Positions 11,551 through 21,939 of a stretch of DNA of 64,000 nt are shown here, piece after piece. The stretch's first letter is position 1; each line of letters starts with the position of its first letter. The DNA is from Kryptolebias marmoratus (Eukaryota > Chordata > Actinopteri > Cyprinodontiformes > Rivulidae). Position numbers and translations under genes: made by a program. The notes beneath the pieces are model-generated. The model saw only the letters and a list, made by a program, of their open reading frames with translations. It searched no databases and had not been told where the DNA came from. The stretch covers positions 7,540,839 through 7,604,838 of the forward strand of contig NC_051443.1 of assembly GCF_001649575.2 (NCBI RefSeq). Direction: 5' to 3'.

Positions 11551-12287
11551 CTTTCAAGGAAGCAGGCTGTAAAAACAATTAACATAAACTAATGATTACA
11601 AAGCACAAAGAAAGATATTGTTCTCCTTAAAATACGGTCATACTTCATCTCCTTTAATCTGGAAATTGCTAATCTGACCATCTGTTCACATGTCTGTTAG
11701 CAAAATATTTCATGAAACACTGGCTACAACTCAGTCATCTTTACAGATATTGATGATTCTGAGTTATGTAAAATGAATTACATGAGGATTATGTCACCTC
11801 TGCTGTGGGGATATCCTCTTACGCAGTTGGATTAAAGTGTGTATGATCCATGCAGATTATGTGTAAACTAATCCTGCTGTGTAATCTGTAGGACACCCAC
11901 AGACTGCCAGACTTTACCCACTCTTTAGCAGAAACCAAAATGTGTCTATAGTGCAAAGGGATCGCTTAGTGGTTGATACTAAAGTACGGATTCTTCTTTC
12001 TTTTTTTTTACATTTTTAACTTAGGAAGTTTTTCAAGAAGTTTTATTGTTTTGATTTAGTTTAGAACTCACTTGTTTTGACATTGAACATATTTTTGCTT
12101 GTCTTTTATTCTGAAACTTAGTATTTCTTTCTCAAAGTAAAATAAAAACACATTTTTTAAATTTAAAATGCTCTATCATTTTCTCAAACAGGAAGAAAAA
12201 CACTTTTTTAGCAGCAGCTTGTCATTCAGTATGGTTTAAAAAGACTTTTTTTTAAAGCAAAATACTTTTATTTATTGTACTAATGCA
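11551..12287. other. Intergenic, no gene seen
   Basis: Contains a short stray fragment of the dispersed repeat ('tctgttagcaaaatatttcatgaa' near 11690-11720). Otherwise AT-rich sequence with nothing recognised. Confidence 0.45.
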
Positions 12288-13127
12288 TACAGTTGTGGTC
12301 AGACGTTTCCATCCACTGATTATGGCTAAACTTCCCTTTAGTGATCATGATTGACTGCAGTTGGTAATTCGTCTTTGCCAGCAAAAACAGCATTTGTTTG
12401 ACAGCATTTATTGTATTTATTGATGCTTATCAGTCCCCCTTTTATAAAGAAACCGATTAGGACGTTGAAGCTTTCCATGAACTGGACCCTGCTGGTGTCT
12501 CTGTCCACAGTGGAGCCAGTTTTCCATCATCATGGACTGAGAGGGAGCCGGCCAAGAAAGAAGCTCCTGCTTCAAAAGCCAAACCTTCGAGCTGAACCTA
12601 AATTTGCAACATGGTTAAAACAAATGCCCTCTGGAGCAAAGTTTTATGGTCAGGCAAGACAAAGACTGAGCCATTTGACCACATTGACAAGAGGAACGTT
12701 TGAGCGGGCCAAAGTGAGGCTTTCAAACCTACGAACACTGTGCCTACTGTCAAGCATGGTGGTGATAGCATCAAGCTGTGGTACAATGTGAATGGAATAA
12801 AGGAATAAAGGTGCAGGACTAGCTCCAGGTTCTTCAACTTCAGCTAGACGGTTGAAATCTGGGCGTTCCAACAGGACAATGACCTCAAACTCCCATTGGG
12901 ACTATAGTTTCTAAATGAATAATTATGCTAACATCAAGCTTCTGGAATGGCCTTCCCAAAACCTCGACCTTCTTGAATATATGTGGACTTTTTTCTTTTT
13001 TTTTACAAACCAGCCAATGTAAACTAATTCTGCCAAGAAGACGGGTCAAAAATCCAGGCGCTTGTTGATGGCTGCAAACAAGTGCATCTTGCTAAAAAAA
13101 ACATTTCTTCAAAGATTATTAGGAAGG
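12288..13127 (+). mobile_element. Tc1/mariner element fossil
   Basis: It begins with the classic Tc1-type end TACAGTTGTGGTC. Inside, in plus orientation, are decayed transposase segments: GLRGSRPRKKLLLQKPNL near 12537-12590, then remnants matching 'W-SD', 'aagcatggtggtgatagcatc', 'caacaggacaatgacc' and 'ggaatggccttcccaaa', in the order of a Tc1 transposase. Stops and frameshifts make it inactive. A solo LTR interrupts its 3' part. Confidence 0.75.
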
Positions 13128-13600
13128 TGTCATGGATTGGAGTTTTTTTTAGTTATTTTTCTGAATTTTATCTTATGTTGTCACTCTTGTGTTCTGCTCA
13201 TCGTTGTTACGCATTCTCATGTGTTTCCTTCCTTCCCTCAGTTCATTAGCTCTCCACTCCGCCTGCCACGCCCATCAACACCTGTCTCTAGTTACTAATC
13301 AGTCACCTGTGTCCACTTCCTCCTTATCCTCTGTCTATATAATCTGTTTTTTTGTAACTCATGCGTTCGTTCTGCTTTGATATCCGCTTGTCTGTTCTTT
13401 TATCACGCCACGGTCGTGCTCGTTGTTTTTTCTCGCTCCTCAGTTACCCCGCCGCCTGTCTGTAAGTTTTTGTTACTTGTTTTTTTTTTTTTTTTTTTCT
13501 GTCACGTCAGCCTTTTGCTTTCCTTTTTTCTTTGTTTTGTTAATAAATTAAATTTTTAAAATGAGTCTGCGTGTTGGGTTCGCTCTGCACGCACATAACA
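13128..13600 (+). mobile_element. Solo LTR, 473 bp, with perfect 5-bp target duplication
   Basis: The element starts TGTCATGGATTGG and ends ACATAACA, the TG...CA termini of an LTR. It is bounded by GAAGG at 13123-13127 and again at 13601-13605. It contains a promoter-like TATATAAT (near 13335), an AATAAA near 13542 and a 3' GTCTGCGTGTTGGGTTCGC block. A second family member of nearly equal length lies in reverse at 23078-23549. No internal retroelement genes are present, as expected after LTR-LTR recombination. The superfamily (Gypsy or BEL type) is inferred from the 5-bp duplication. Confidence 0.8.
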
Positions 13601-13605
13601 GAAGG

Positions 13606-14145
13606 CATCATCTTGACCCGGTGTGGATCAGAGAATATCCGTAACTAATTGTGCACACAGTTCTTGTTTTTAAAACTCACTGAAGTTACATGCCGTATAA
13701 TCATTCCACCCTGGAAACAGAACGGTTCGAATCAGTCATTTATTATTCAAATTTAATTTGACATTTGTGCCCATAACTGATTGAGACGTAATTCTCCTGA
13801 AGTCCTCAAAAGAGGGAGAGAGAGCGAGAGAGGTAGAGAAGCTCTTGTAACTTTGGGTCAATTAGACCTGAACCTACCTATAAGAGAAAACAGTGATTAC
13901 TCTGACTTTATGAATTTTTCTGACACTACCAGTGACCTCAGAAACAATCTAAACGCTTATTTGTTTCTAAAAACGTTCAGATTAAAGAACGAGTTCAGCT
14001 AAAACAAAGATAATAGCATCAAACATCTACAAAGGAACTGGTTTGAACTCAAAAACTAGATTTTATCTGTGGACTTTATGAGACAGTACACTTTGTATGT
14101 GGATCTATTTGGTTCTTTTGTGTCTGATAATATTTATAATTTGTA
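13606..14145. other. Intergenic, no gene seen
   Basis: May include the 3' remainder of the interrupted Tc1 fossil just after 13605. Otherwise no recognisable feature. Confidence 0.4.
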
Positions 14146-14149
14146 TTTT

Positions 14150-14520
14150 TGAATGACAGGTCTCTACAGGAGCTGCCAGGTTGTATTTTTGGAACCAGAG
14201 TCTGTGCACTGGGCATGTGGGCTTTTAGCCTCGCCTACTTCCCCTGCACACAGTCACGGTGTTACATAACTAATTGCAGCTAAACAAGTTAACATATTAG
14301 AAAAACGAATATTTGATACAGCAGCAAGCTGCGTACTCTGTACATCAACAAGAGTCAACACCTGAATAAAGAAAATGATCTGAGATGTACTTTTTTTTAT
14401 TTTACCAAATATAATGTAATGTTTAAACGGAGGGGGCGGGACTTAAAACTTGTGCCAGCCTGGTCCCGTTTGGCTTCATCCTCTGGGTTCTATAGATCCA
14501 GTGTATACAGTCTATGGGTG
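14150..14520 (+). repeat. Second dispersed repeat family, member A
   Basis: Shares an ordered set of blocks with 16530-16830: 'ctaattgcagctaaac', 'gttaaca', 'catcaacaagagtcaac', 'cctga' and 'gaaaatgatctgaga'. Function and class are unknown. Confidence 0.5.
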
Positions 14521-14639
14521 CCCAGAGGAGTGCCTCTGCTCTCGTGTTTACAAGTACATAGCTGATTTTGTGTATGCACTCTCACACACACACACAAGTG
14601 TTGTTTAGTTATGTAACACACTCTATAACCTAACTCTAA

Positions 14640-14877
14640 ACCTGTCCCTAGGTGTGAGTGAGACCATGAATGGTTGTTTGTCTCGTTTGTCTCTTTGTGT
14701 CCCTGCGATGGACCTGTCCAGGGTGTCCCCCACCTCTCGCACAGTGACTGCTGGAGAAAGGCAGCAGCTCCCCGCGACCTGGAAAGGAGAAGTGGGTAAA
14801 AAAATCGGATGGATGGATGGATGGATGGATGGATGGATGGATGGATGGATGGATGGATGGATGGATGGATGGATGGA
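14640..14877 (+). repeat. Non-LTR-type 3' tail ending in (GGAT)n
   Basis: The block 'gtgagtgagaccatgaatgg ... gatggacctgtccagggtgt ... ctctcgcacagtgactgctg' leads into about 18 copies of GGAT at 14807-14877. This is the widespread fish element tail with 'GTGATGGACTGG(C/A)GACCTGTCCAGGGTGTACC' and an ATGG-rich end. Related copies lie at 47350-47650 and 48385-48600. Frames of poly-IHPS across the tetranucleotide are artefacts. Confidence 0.7.
14807..14877. repeat. (GGAT)n microsatellite
   Basis: Near-perfect tetranucleotide, about 18 units, at the 3' end of the preceding dispersed element. Confidence 0.95.
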
Positions 14878-15074
14878 CACTATAACCTCTGAATAAACCC
14901 AATCACAAATTTAGGACCTATATTTATTGTTAAACAGGTGGTGTAAAATTTTGAAATGTGAAATTATGATTTTGACGTTTTTAGAAGAAAACATTTCAAG
15001 TGCTGAACTCTCTCTCTTTTTTTTTACATTGCTTGAATTGAATAAGACAGCTGAGGCAGACTTTGAAACTGGGT

Positions 15075-15275
15075 AAATTGGGTACTTACTTACATACCAA
15101 GTAAGTACCCAATAAATACCACATACATGCCCAATACGAACCTGATATTTACTGGGTACCCAGTACATACAAGGTAAGAACCTGGTACATACGAGATATG
15201 TCCCAGTTCAGTCGCCGGTACCTTCAAAGTAAGTATCAGATATATACCAGGAAAGTATCAGGTACATACCACTAC
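15075..15275. repeat. Degenerate minisatellite
   Basis: Recurring motif of roughly 20-24 bases built on 'ggtacatac' and 'aagtaagtacc', with diverged copies throughout. A string of GTAAGT-like words occurs within, of no evident splicing relevance. Confidence 0.65.
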
Positions 15276-15837
15276 TGTGTTGTGTACTAAAATCGGTTCT
15301 CAAAACTATGTTTAGAAGGTTTTCTGCACTGAAAATTCTGTATCTGACACATGAATGAGTACCTTCCTTTTTATGTCATGGAGTCTATCAGAACAGAGAT
15401 GATCAAAAACAGAAGAAGAGGAAAAAAATAGAGTTTAAACTTTATTGGAACATTGTTTAGTCAAATGTATGCTAATAGGTTTTTTTCCCTTTGTGTTTTA
15501 CGGAGGACTGTTTTTTTTTTCTGACATTAACTAGCACAACCAGTACAGTACCTGGTGTTTATATGAAGCAGAAAAATGATTGACAGAGTTATCTAGACTG
15601 AGCACATCTCTGCTTCCAGCCAGATGTGACGAGAAACAGCGAGTCGCCTCCTAGCTCCTGTCGCCCTTCTCGTGTCCCTTGCCCTCGGTGTTTTCTCCCT
15701 GTGTTGCGTCTCTCTTATATTCCCGTGTCTCCGTGTCCCTCTGATACTGTGGTGTCTGCACTTCTGGCCCGTCCACAGATTAACCCCACTTTTGTCAGGT
15801 GGGAGAGGGAAGGAGACAAAGGCAAGCTCCTCCCTGC
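15276..15837. other. cryba4 upstream region
   Basis: No gene seen. GC content rises toward the cryba4 promoter. Plus-strand frames here (15626-15886, 15672-16112) run across the TATA box and the exon-1 donor, so they are not coding. Confidence 0.45.
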
Positions 15838-15889
15838 TGCTGAGCTGGGCCTTTCGGGCATGGCCCCTTGCCAGGGGAGGCTTTAAAAG
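15838..15889 (+). promoter_or_regulatory. cryba4: cryba4 core promoter: MARE half-site and TATA-like box
   Basis: TTTAAAAG at 15882-15889 lies about 60 bases upstream of the exon-1 donor. TGCTGAG at 15838-15844 matches the half-site of the MAF recognition element (TGCTGA-S-TCAGCA). L-MAF/c-MAF control of crystallin genes is established in vertebrates; use of this particular site is inferred. Confidence 0.55.
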
Positions 15890-15912
15890 GGTGGGGGCGC
15901 GTGGCTCCTCTC

Positions 15913-15950
15913 ACTCTCGCGGCAGGACGACCCAAGAGCATCGAAGCAAG
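15913..15950 (+). other. cryba4: cryba4 exon 1, non-coding (predicted)
   Basis: Leader ending GAAGCAAG before a GTGAGT donor at 15951. The start is estimated about 25-30 bases after the TATA-like box. No ATG within it. Confidence 0.6.
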
Positions 15951-18900
15951 GTGAGTCCCCCGTCCCGTCAACGCACAGCCAGCGCAGCAAAGCCAGGGGC
16001 ACAATATTCACACATCTATAATCCACCCCACTCCCAATATTACCCTAATAACACAGGAGCCACCCACGTCCCAGGGCCCAAGGGCCATCACTGCACCCAC
16101 TGGGTGAGATAAGGAGATAGAACTGGCTGGAGAAGGAGCCAAATCTTTTTTTTTATTATTTTAGAGGACAACCTGTAAATGAACTCTTGCTCAGACTATA
16201 ACACTGATGGAGCTTTTCGGGGGGAAAAAATCAAACAGGGTCTCCTGGTCTGCAGCTAGAGTGCTTTAACTGGGACTATCTTCATGTCCAATGATCTACT
16301 CACTGCGGCTTTTCACTTCTTCCTTCCAGACAAGATGACTCACCATTGCACCAAGTTCTCCGGCCACTGGAAGGTGAGTCCCCAAATAGCAGACTCAAAT
16401 GAAGTCCTGACAGGACTTGAATCAGCCGTTCAATTTCAAGAGAATGAATATTTTTACTTGGGCAGGTTTTGTAGCATTTACAGTAATGACTTTTAAGCAG
16501 CGTGTCGCAGAGTTTGCATCCTAGCATTGTGAGAGCCCATGCCTCCGCCCCCTTCACACACACAAAATCCTGGTGTTACAGGAGCTTTCTTTTAAGCATG
16601 AAATCACTAATTACAGCTAAACGTGTTAGCTGAATACTAGAGCTTACAGCAACAAGGGAAGAACTACATGAATCAACAAGAGGCAACGCCTGAGGGAAAT
16701 GATCTGAAACTCTTTTTTAAAACTATGTTTAATAAGGGCAAACTTTGGGTTCAATGGTCACCTTCTATCATAAACTTCTGGGAACCCGAATTGGGTTCAG
16801 TTTTATAATATACGGTCTTTGTTCAAGTCTCATAAAACAACAGAAAATTGAGGTTGCTGTCAATAACAGTTGGTAGAGAAAACAGAGGTTTGTACGCAGG
16901 CTGGGTGGACTTGTATGTATCTGTTTAAAACCCCTACTTCCTCCTTCAGAGACAGGCAGTCATTAAGATCTGCAGTGTAAAGCGTAACTCGTAGATTAAA
17001 TACTAATTTTTTGAGCAGTGGTCTGCAAGAAGAAACCAGAGAAAACCCACCTGTGACCACTGAGCGACTTCATGTTGTCTCTTAGCTGGGAACTGCAGCC
17101 TCTATTAAAAATGAAGAGACATGGGGAGCTGAGCCATCGATATGCTTCACGAGTGAGTCCCAAAGTTGGGGCCCTGAAACACCAAGTGTGAGGTCTTGAG
17201 GTCTACAAGATTGTCAACAATGGTCGTAAATAGATAAAAATGATATACTAGTTAATGCGTCTCCTTGCTAAATGGATTAATATTGATGTTTGTACACTTC
17301 AACCAGCAATGGTTGGGGTCACGAGTCTCTTGCACTTTTTCTTGTTGTGGGTTGAATGCTAAAAGGTTTGGGAAACACTGCCCTACACAATGTTTAAATG
17401 CAATGAGACTGAATTAATAGCTTCATTTCCCATAATTTGGCTTTGTCAAATCTGGTAAAACTGGTTGGTGCTTTTAACAATCCTTGCCGGCGAGCGTTCA
17501 AACTGATCTGCCAAAGGGGATTTTCCCCCCATCGTGTATGTTTGCAGGATTCTCCTTTTAACACACCCTCGTTTCCCCGACAGATCATTGTCTACGACGA
17601 GGAGTGCTTCCAGGGCCGCCGCCATGAGTTCACCTCTGAGTGCTGCAATGTGATGGAGTTTGGATTTGAGACGGTGCGCTCCCTCAGGGTGGAGAGTGGC
17701 GCGTGAGTACAGCTGCGCACAGAGAGGGCGGCAAAAAGTGTGTGTGGGGGGTAGCGAAGGGCTGGCAGTAGTGGCAAGCTGTTTGACTTGTTAGTGATGT
17801 GTGTGTGAGTGAGCTTTGAAACTCACTCTAAAAAATGAAATCTGGGTCTTGTTTGAACTACATAATTAGTTTATCTGGAATTTAATGATTATAGCTACTT
17901 TTTTACAGTCAGACAAAGCAGGTTTTGTTGTATTAAAATAATAATATGAGATATTAAAGAAACTAAATACTGCTAATTAAGTCCAACCTAACCAATCTCC
18001 ATGAAATGTATTATTCCTTTTACTGAACCAAAGAAATAGCCTTTTTTTGTGAAAATGCAGTGTGCATGCTGACACTAGCTAAAAGCTAAAAAGGACAAAA
18101 TAATAGCTAAATAAACCAAAATGCTTGCTAGAAACCAAAAGAAGCAAAAAACTAGCTAAAAGTTAAATGCAACAAAAGGCTAGTTAAAAGTAGCCCAGGT
18201 CTAGCTAGAAGCTAAAAGTAGCAAAAGGTTAACTAAAAACAAAAGGGTAGCTGCTAGCCAAAAGTAGCTAAAGGCTAGCTAAAAACTAAAAGTAGTATTA
18301 GAGGATAAAAACAGAGCAGCTGATTTTATAGAGAACAATGTTTTTGAAGGGACTCAAGAGATCTTAATGCATTTCTGTAGGGAAAATATCTGTAAATAAA
18401 GTTTACAGAACCCAAAAGTCATAGCATCCATCTCCTGAATGAGCTAAACATTTTGATATTTAAATGGCTAAAATAGCAAAAAAAATTATGTATAAGTAGT
18501 TAGACTGCAAAAACAATGTACAAAAAAAAGAAAAAGAAAAAAAGAACAACTAGAAGCACTCGGCGGGTGCAAACTTCCGCCCCAAGGCTATAGCTTCATT
18601 AAAAAATTTTCTTGACAACCTCAACATTTCCTGAAAATTTCATCAAAATGTATTTATTAGTCTTTAATTAATCTTGCTAACAGACAGAAAAACAAACCAA
18701 CCAACCAACACTACCAAAAACACAACCTCCTTGGCGGAGGTAATAATCAACATTCACATAATAAAACTGTCTAAAAGTGCTTTCTGTACCTGCACGTGTG
18801 CCTTGGTGTCGAGGCCAGGGGGGGCACCATTTTTAACTAACAGTTTCCTGCACTTTTGGGAGACTCGCAGATCTTTTGAATCTGTGAACTATTAGCTGAG

Positions 18901-21762
18901 GACAAAGCTTTGAATGAGTATTACTTATATTTAAACAACCAAGTTTAGTGCATATAACTAAGTTGAATAGTTTTCATTTCTTAGCGTGTGGCCAGTCGTA
19001 ACATATTTCCTTGCCTTTTCCCAGCTGGGTGGGTTATGAGCACGCCTCCTACCAAGGACAGCAGTTTGTCCTGGAGAGGGGAGAGTACCCCCAGTGTGAT
19101 GCCTTCGGAGGCAGCAACGCCTATCACATCGAGAGAATGACTTCATTCAGACCTATTGCCTGTTCTGTAAGTCCCCCCACACACCCTAAGTCTGTCTTTG
19201 TGCTTTAGGAAATGCCAACATTGTCTTTAAAACGTTGAGTAATCGAAGACCTAGCATTCATTAAAGGAATGCATATCGCCTGCCACTGTTCATGTCAGAG
19301 TTTTAGACTAACATGATCTGAATGCTTACAAATGTTCCAGGCATTTTGGTCAAATAAAAAAAGAAATTAAAATCTGACCAGCTATCTCATGTGATGTCAC
19401 TCTCAGAGTATGTGATGTGAATGACTCTCAGCTACTACCACACCAAATTTTAGCACGATATCTGTAAAACTGACTGAATAATAGCCATTTTGTGTTTTTT
19501 AATGTCGCTTAGCTGTGGCACATATCTTGGCTTGGGTGGACTCCAAAAGTTAATCAGTTGTAGGTGTACAAGCAATGTTCATTTCCTAAAAGTTTCATTA
19601 AATTTTTTTTCCAGTGGTTCATTAGATATTTAGCCAACAGACACACAGAGCCACGGGCCAGACGTTATCATCTGCCTTTTGGCCGTGGGTGATAATTAAC
19701 GCAAACTTGTCTGACTGGACTGACAGCTTGCATATCATCTGTTGTATTCTTTCTCCTCACCTGCACCCAACCCCTGCAGAACCACAGAGAGTGTCGTATG
19801 ACCATCTTTGAACGTGAGAACTTCATGGGCCGCAAGGGTGAGCTTAGTGACGATTACCCCTCCCTCCAGGCCATGGGCTGGTGCAACAATGAAGTTGGCT
19901 CTCTCAGGGTCCAGTCTGGAGCGTAAGTGTCCCATCCACCTACAACAACAATTCCAAAAACACTGGAATGTTGTGTTCAATGTAGAGGAAAACAGAAAGC
20001 AATGATTTTCATATTTTATTCACAATGAAACCTACTAAATATGTCATATATATGGGGTAAGAAATTCTACTATTCATTTTAAGGAGAAAATAATATCATT
20101 GTGAATTTGACGACACATCTAACACGTCTCAGAAGAGTTTGGACAGCCATGTTTCCCACTGTGAAACATCCCCTCTTCTTTCAAGCAGCTGCTGGAGGTT
20201 TTAGAGGAAAAAGTTGTCCTATTCTTGTCTGATGGAGGATTCTAGCTGCTCAACAGATCTGAGTCTTTTTTTCCTGGATTTGTTTTTTGTTTGTTTGTTT
20301 TATGATGCTCCAAAAGTTTTGGTGTGAGGTCTGGACTGCAGGCAGGTCAGTTCAGCACCAGGACTCTTCTACTATGAAACCATGCTGCTGTAATGGATAG
20401 TTTGTGGTCTTGCTAAAATATATACAAGGCCTTTCCTTAAAAGAAAATATGTCATCTGGATGTTGTTCTAAAACCTGTATATACTTGTCTGCATTGTTGG
20501 GTTAGGGTTAGGGTTTCCAAGACGTCTAAGCTGCCCGTGACATAGGCACTAATGCACCCCAATACCATCAGAGAAGCAAGCTTTTAAGCTGTGCATTGAT
20601 AACCTGGATTGTCCCTCTCCTCTTTAGTACAGATGATGTGGTATCTGTGGTTTCCAAAATAATTTTCAAATTTTGATCTGATTGAGCGCAGAACAGTTTT
20701 TAATTTTGCCTCAGTTCATTTTAAATGAGCTTTGGTCCAGAGAAGATGGTGGAATTTCTGGATTGTGTTCACATCTGGCTTCTTCTTTCCATGATAGAGC
20801 TTTAGGCAGCATTTTAGATGTCACACAAACAACAGTTTGTTGAACTGTTCCTGAGCCCGTGCAGTGATGCCCAGAACAGAACTGGTGAACCTCTGGCCAT
20901 CTTTACTTCTAAGAGATTCAGCTTCTCTAAAATGCTCTTTTCAAACCCAGTCCTCTTACTGACCTGTTGCTAATTAACTTAATTAGTTGCAGAATGATTC
21001 TTATTTGTACTAGTAACGTTCAAAGCCTTCTGTTGCCCCTTTCTCAACTTTTTTGAGATGTTGCTTCCATAAAATTGAAAAAGACCTTATTTTTTCCTAG
21101 AAATAGTAGAAAATCTTAGTTAAACATTTGATATGTTTACTAAGTTCCATTGTAAATAAAATATAGGTCCATGAAATTTGCATATTATTGCATTCTGTTT
21201 TTATTTTATATTTTCCACAACGTCCCAGCTATTTCAGATTGGGGGCTCCACTTTTTTTTTCTTTGTTCAGGGTTTTTTGCAGCAGCATATCTTGCAACAT
21301 TTCATCTGTACTTCCTTCCTCCCCCTCCCTCAACAGATTTGTGTGCTACCAGTACCCTGGTTACCGTGGCTACCAGTATATCATGGAGTGTGACCGTCAC
21401 TGTGGGGAGTACAAACACTTCAGGGAGTTTGGCTCCCACTGCCAGACTCCCCAGATCCAGTCCATCCGCCGCATTCAGCAGTAACCGCTCGCATCAAACC
21501 CGATCTCCCGCTTGGCCCTTCACCCCTGACACCTCCCCCACCCCCACCCCCTANNNNNNNNNNNNNNNNNNNNNNNNNNNNNNNNNNNNNNNNNNNNNNN
21601 NNNNNNNNNNNNNNNNNNNNNNNNNNNTGCTGAATAAACTGTTTTTTTCTTAAACCTTACTGACTTCACACGTTCCCCCACTTAGGATCGTGCTCTTGTG
21701 AGCTGCAGTCACTTTTCTTCACAAGTCACATAACAGTGTACAGAGATTACCTGGCAAATAAA
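15913..21762 (+). CDS. cryba4: Beta-A4 crystallin gene, complete (6 exons, 196 aa)
   Basis: Acidic beta-crystallin of the lens, which partners basic beta-crystallins in hetero-oligomers. Coding exons are 16335-16373, 17584-17702, 19025-19166, 19780-19922 and 21337-21484, of 39, 119, 142, 143 and 148 bases. All introns are GT-AG, and the spliced frame is 196 codons plus TAA, the same length as human beta-A4. Four Greek-key motifs, one per exon, follow a 13-residue N-terminal arm. Diagnostic stretches are [47 protein letters not shown] and [10 protein letters not shown] short arm without the long A3-type leader, together with the matching length and position opposite crybb1, favours A4 over A1 or A2. 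Tryptophans expected at four motif positions are replaced by Cys or Phe. Cysteine content is high. Confidence 0.95.
16330..16373 (+). CDS. cryba4: cryba4 exon 2: start codon and N-terminal arm
   Basis: Acceptor CTTCCAG, five leader bases, ATG at 16335-16337, then [13 protein letters not shown] and donor GTGAGT. The arm length matches beta-A4. Confidence 0.93.
16530..16830 (+). repeat. Second dispersed repeat family, member B (cryba4 intron 2)
   Basis: Collinear blocks with 14150-14520, including 'ctaattacagctaaac', 'aatcaacaagaggcaac' and 'gaaatgatctgaaa'. Lies inside cryba4 intron 2, which otherwise shows nothing recognisable. Confidence 0.5.
17584..17702 (+). CDS. cryba4: cryba4 exon 3: Greek key motif 1
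   Basis: 119 bases after acceptor CCCGACAG. It encodes [16 protein letters not shown] through RSLRVESG, with donor GTGAGT splitting an Ala codon. Confidence 0.95.
18060..18310. repeat. Degenerate AGCTAAAA-type tandem repeat (cryba4 intron 3)
   Basis: Many variants of 'gctaaaagtagcaaa' and 'gctagctaaaa' in series. A similar short tract occurs at 48638-48720. It is simple-sequence-like with irregular spacing. Confidence 0.65.
18560..18750 (-). repeat. Dispersed modular repeat, copy 4 (reverse fragment)
   Basis: A diverged single unit with 'tttcatcaaaatgtatttatt', 'tcttgctaacagacag' and the terminal block 'cctccttggcggaggtaataat' (compare 'ctttggcggcgggtgataat' elsewhere). Lies in cryba4 intron 3. 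Confidence 0.6.
19025..19166 (+). CDS. cryba4: cryba4 exon 4: Greek key motif 2
   Basis: 142 bases after acceptor TTCCCAG. It encodes [14 protein letters not shown] through SFRPIACS, with donor GTAAGT. The motif reads YPQCDAF where the human protein, as recalled, has YPSWDAW, so two Trp are replaced. Confidence 0.95.
19240..19695 (-). repeat. Dispersed modular repeat, copy 5 (reverse, near full length)
   Basis: One of the most complete single-unit copies. It opens 'cctagcattcattaaaggaatgc', runs through 'tatcgcctgcc', 'catgtcagagttttagac', 'ctcagctactaccac' and 'gactccaaaagttaatcagt', and closes 'tgccttttggccgtgggtgataatta'-like. Lies within cryba4 intron 4. Confidence 0.8.
19780..19922 (+). 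CDS. cryba4: cryba4 exon 5: Greek key motif 3
   Basis: 143 bases after acceptor CCCTGCAG. It encodes [17 protein letters not shown] through VGSLRVQSG, with donor GTAAGT. The Trp of AMGW is retained. Confidence 0.95.
19941..21247 (-). mobile_element. Tc1/mariner-type element fossil in cryba4 intron 5
   Basis: The left end 'tacaacaacaattcc' and right end 'ttcagattgggg' are degenerate inverted termini of a known fish family (consensus end TACAACCCCAATTCC, recalled). Subterminal arms 'gaaagcaatgattttcatatttta' and 'catattattgcattctgttt' are also inverted. The reverse strand carries transposase remnants such as 'ctctgatggtattggggtgcattagtgcc'. A copy in the opposite orientation lies at 31438-32430. 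It fills most of intron 5. Confidence 0.65.
21337..21484 (+). CDS. cryba4: cryba4 exon 6: Greek key motif 4 and stop
   Basis: 148 bases after acceptor CTCAACAG to TAA at 21482-21484. It encodes [23 protein letters not shown] and the terminal IQSIRRIQQ. Phe occupies the first motif position and the REF position, where Trp is usual. Confidence 0.95.
21554..21627. other. Assembly gap in cryba4 3' UTR
   Basis: 74 N bases following a C-rich tract. The true length is not known. Confidence 0.98.
21633..21638 (+). promoter_or_regulatory. cryba4: cryba4 polyadenylation signal
   Basis: AATAAA just after the assembly gap, about 150 bases from the stop. A second AATAAA lies at 21757-21762 and would give a longer 3' end. 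Confidence 0.65.
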
Positions 21763-21939
21763 GACTGAATCTGAAACAAACAACAACAGCTCGTGTGATT
21801 AAAAACTGGAGTAAATCGTTTATGTTCTTTATATTTGTTGTGAACTTTTGTTGTTCATTGATTCCATTCATTTTCCTTAGTTTTTTTTTGTTTTTCTTTT
21901 AATCCTTTTCATGGTTATAACAGTACTGAATTAAACACT

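Noticed and set aside
14623..14902. Ser-Ile-His-Pro and Met-Asp-Gly-Trp repeat proteins
   Set aside because: Translation of the (GGAT)n tail of a dispersed element.
15672..16112. 146-codon plus-strand frame upstream of cryba4
   Set aside because: It runs through the TATA-like box, the first-exon donor and intron 1 of cryba4.
20502..20513. Two TTAGGG units (interstitial telomere-like)
   Set aside because: Only two repeats, inside a decayed transposon; expected by chance.
21171..21653. 160-codon frame spanning cryba4 exon 6 in another frame
   Set aside because: It runs out of frame over the exon and across the N gap.
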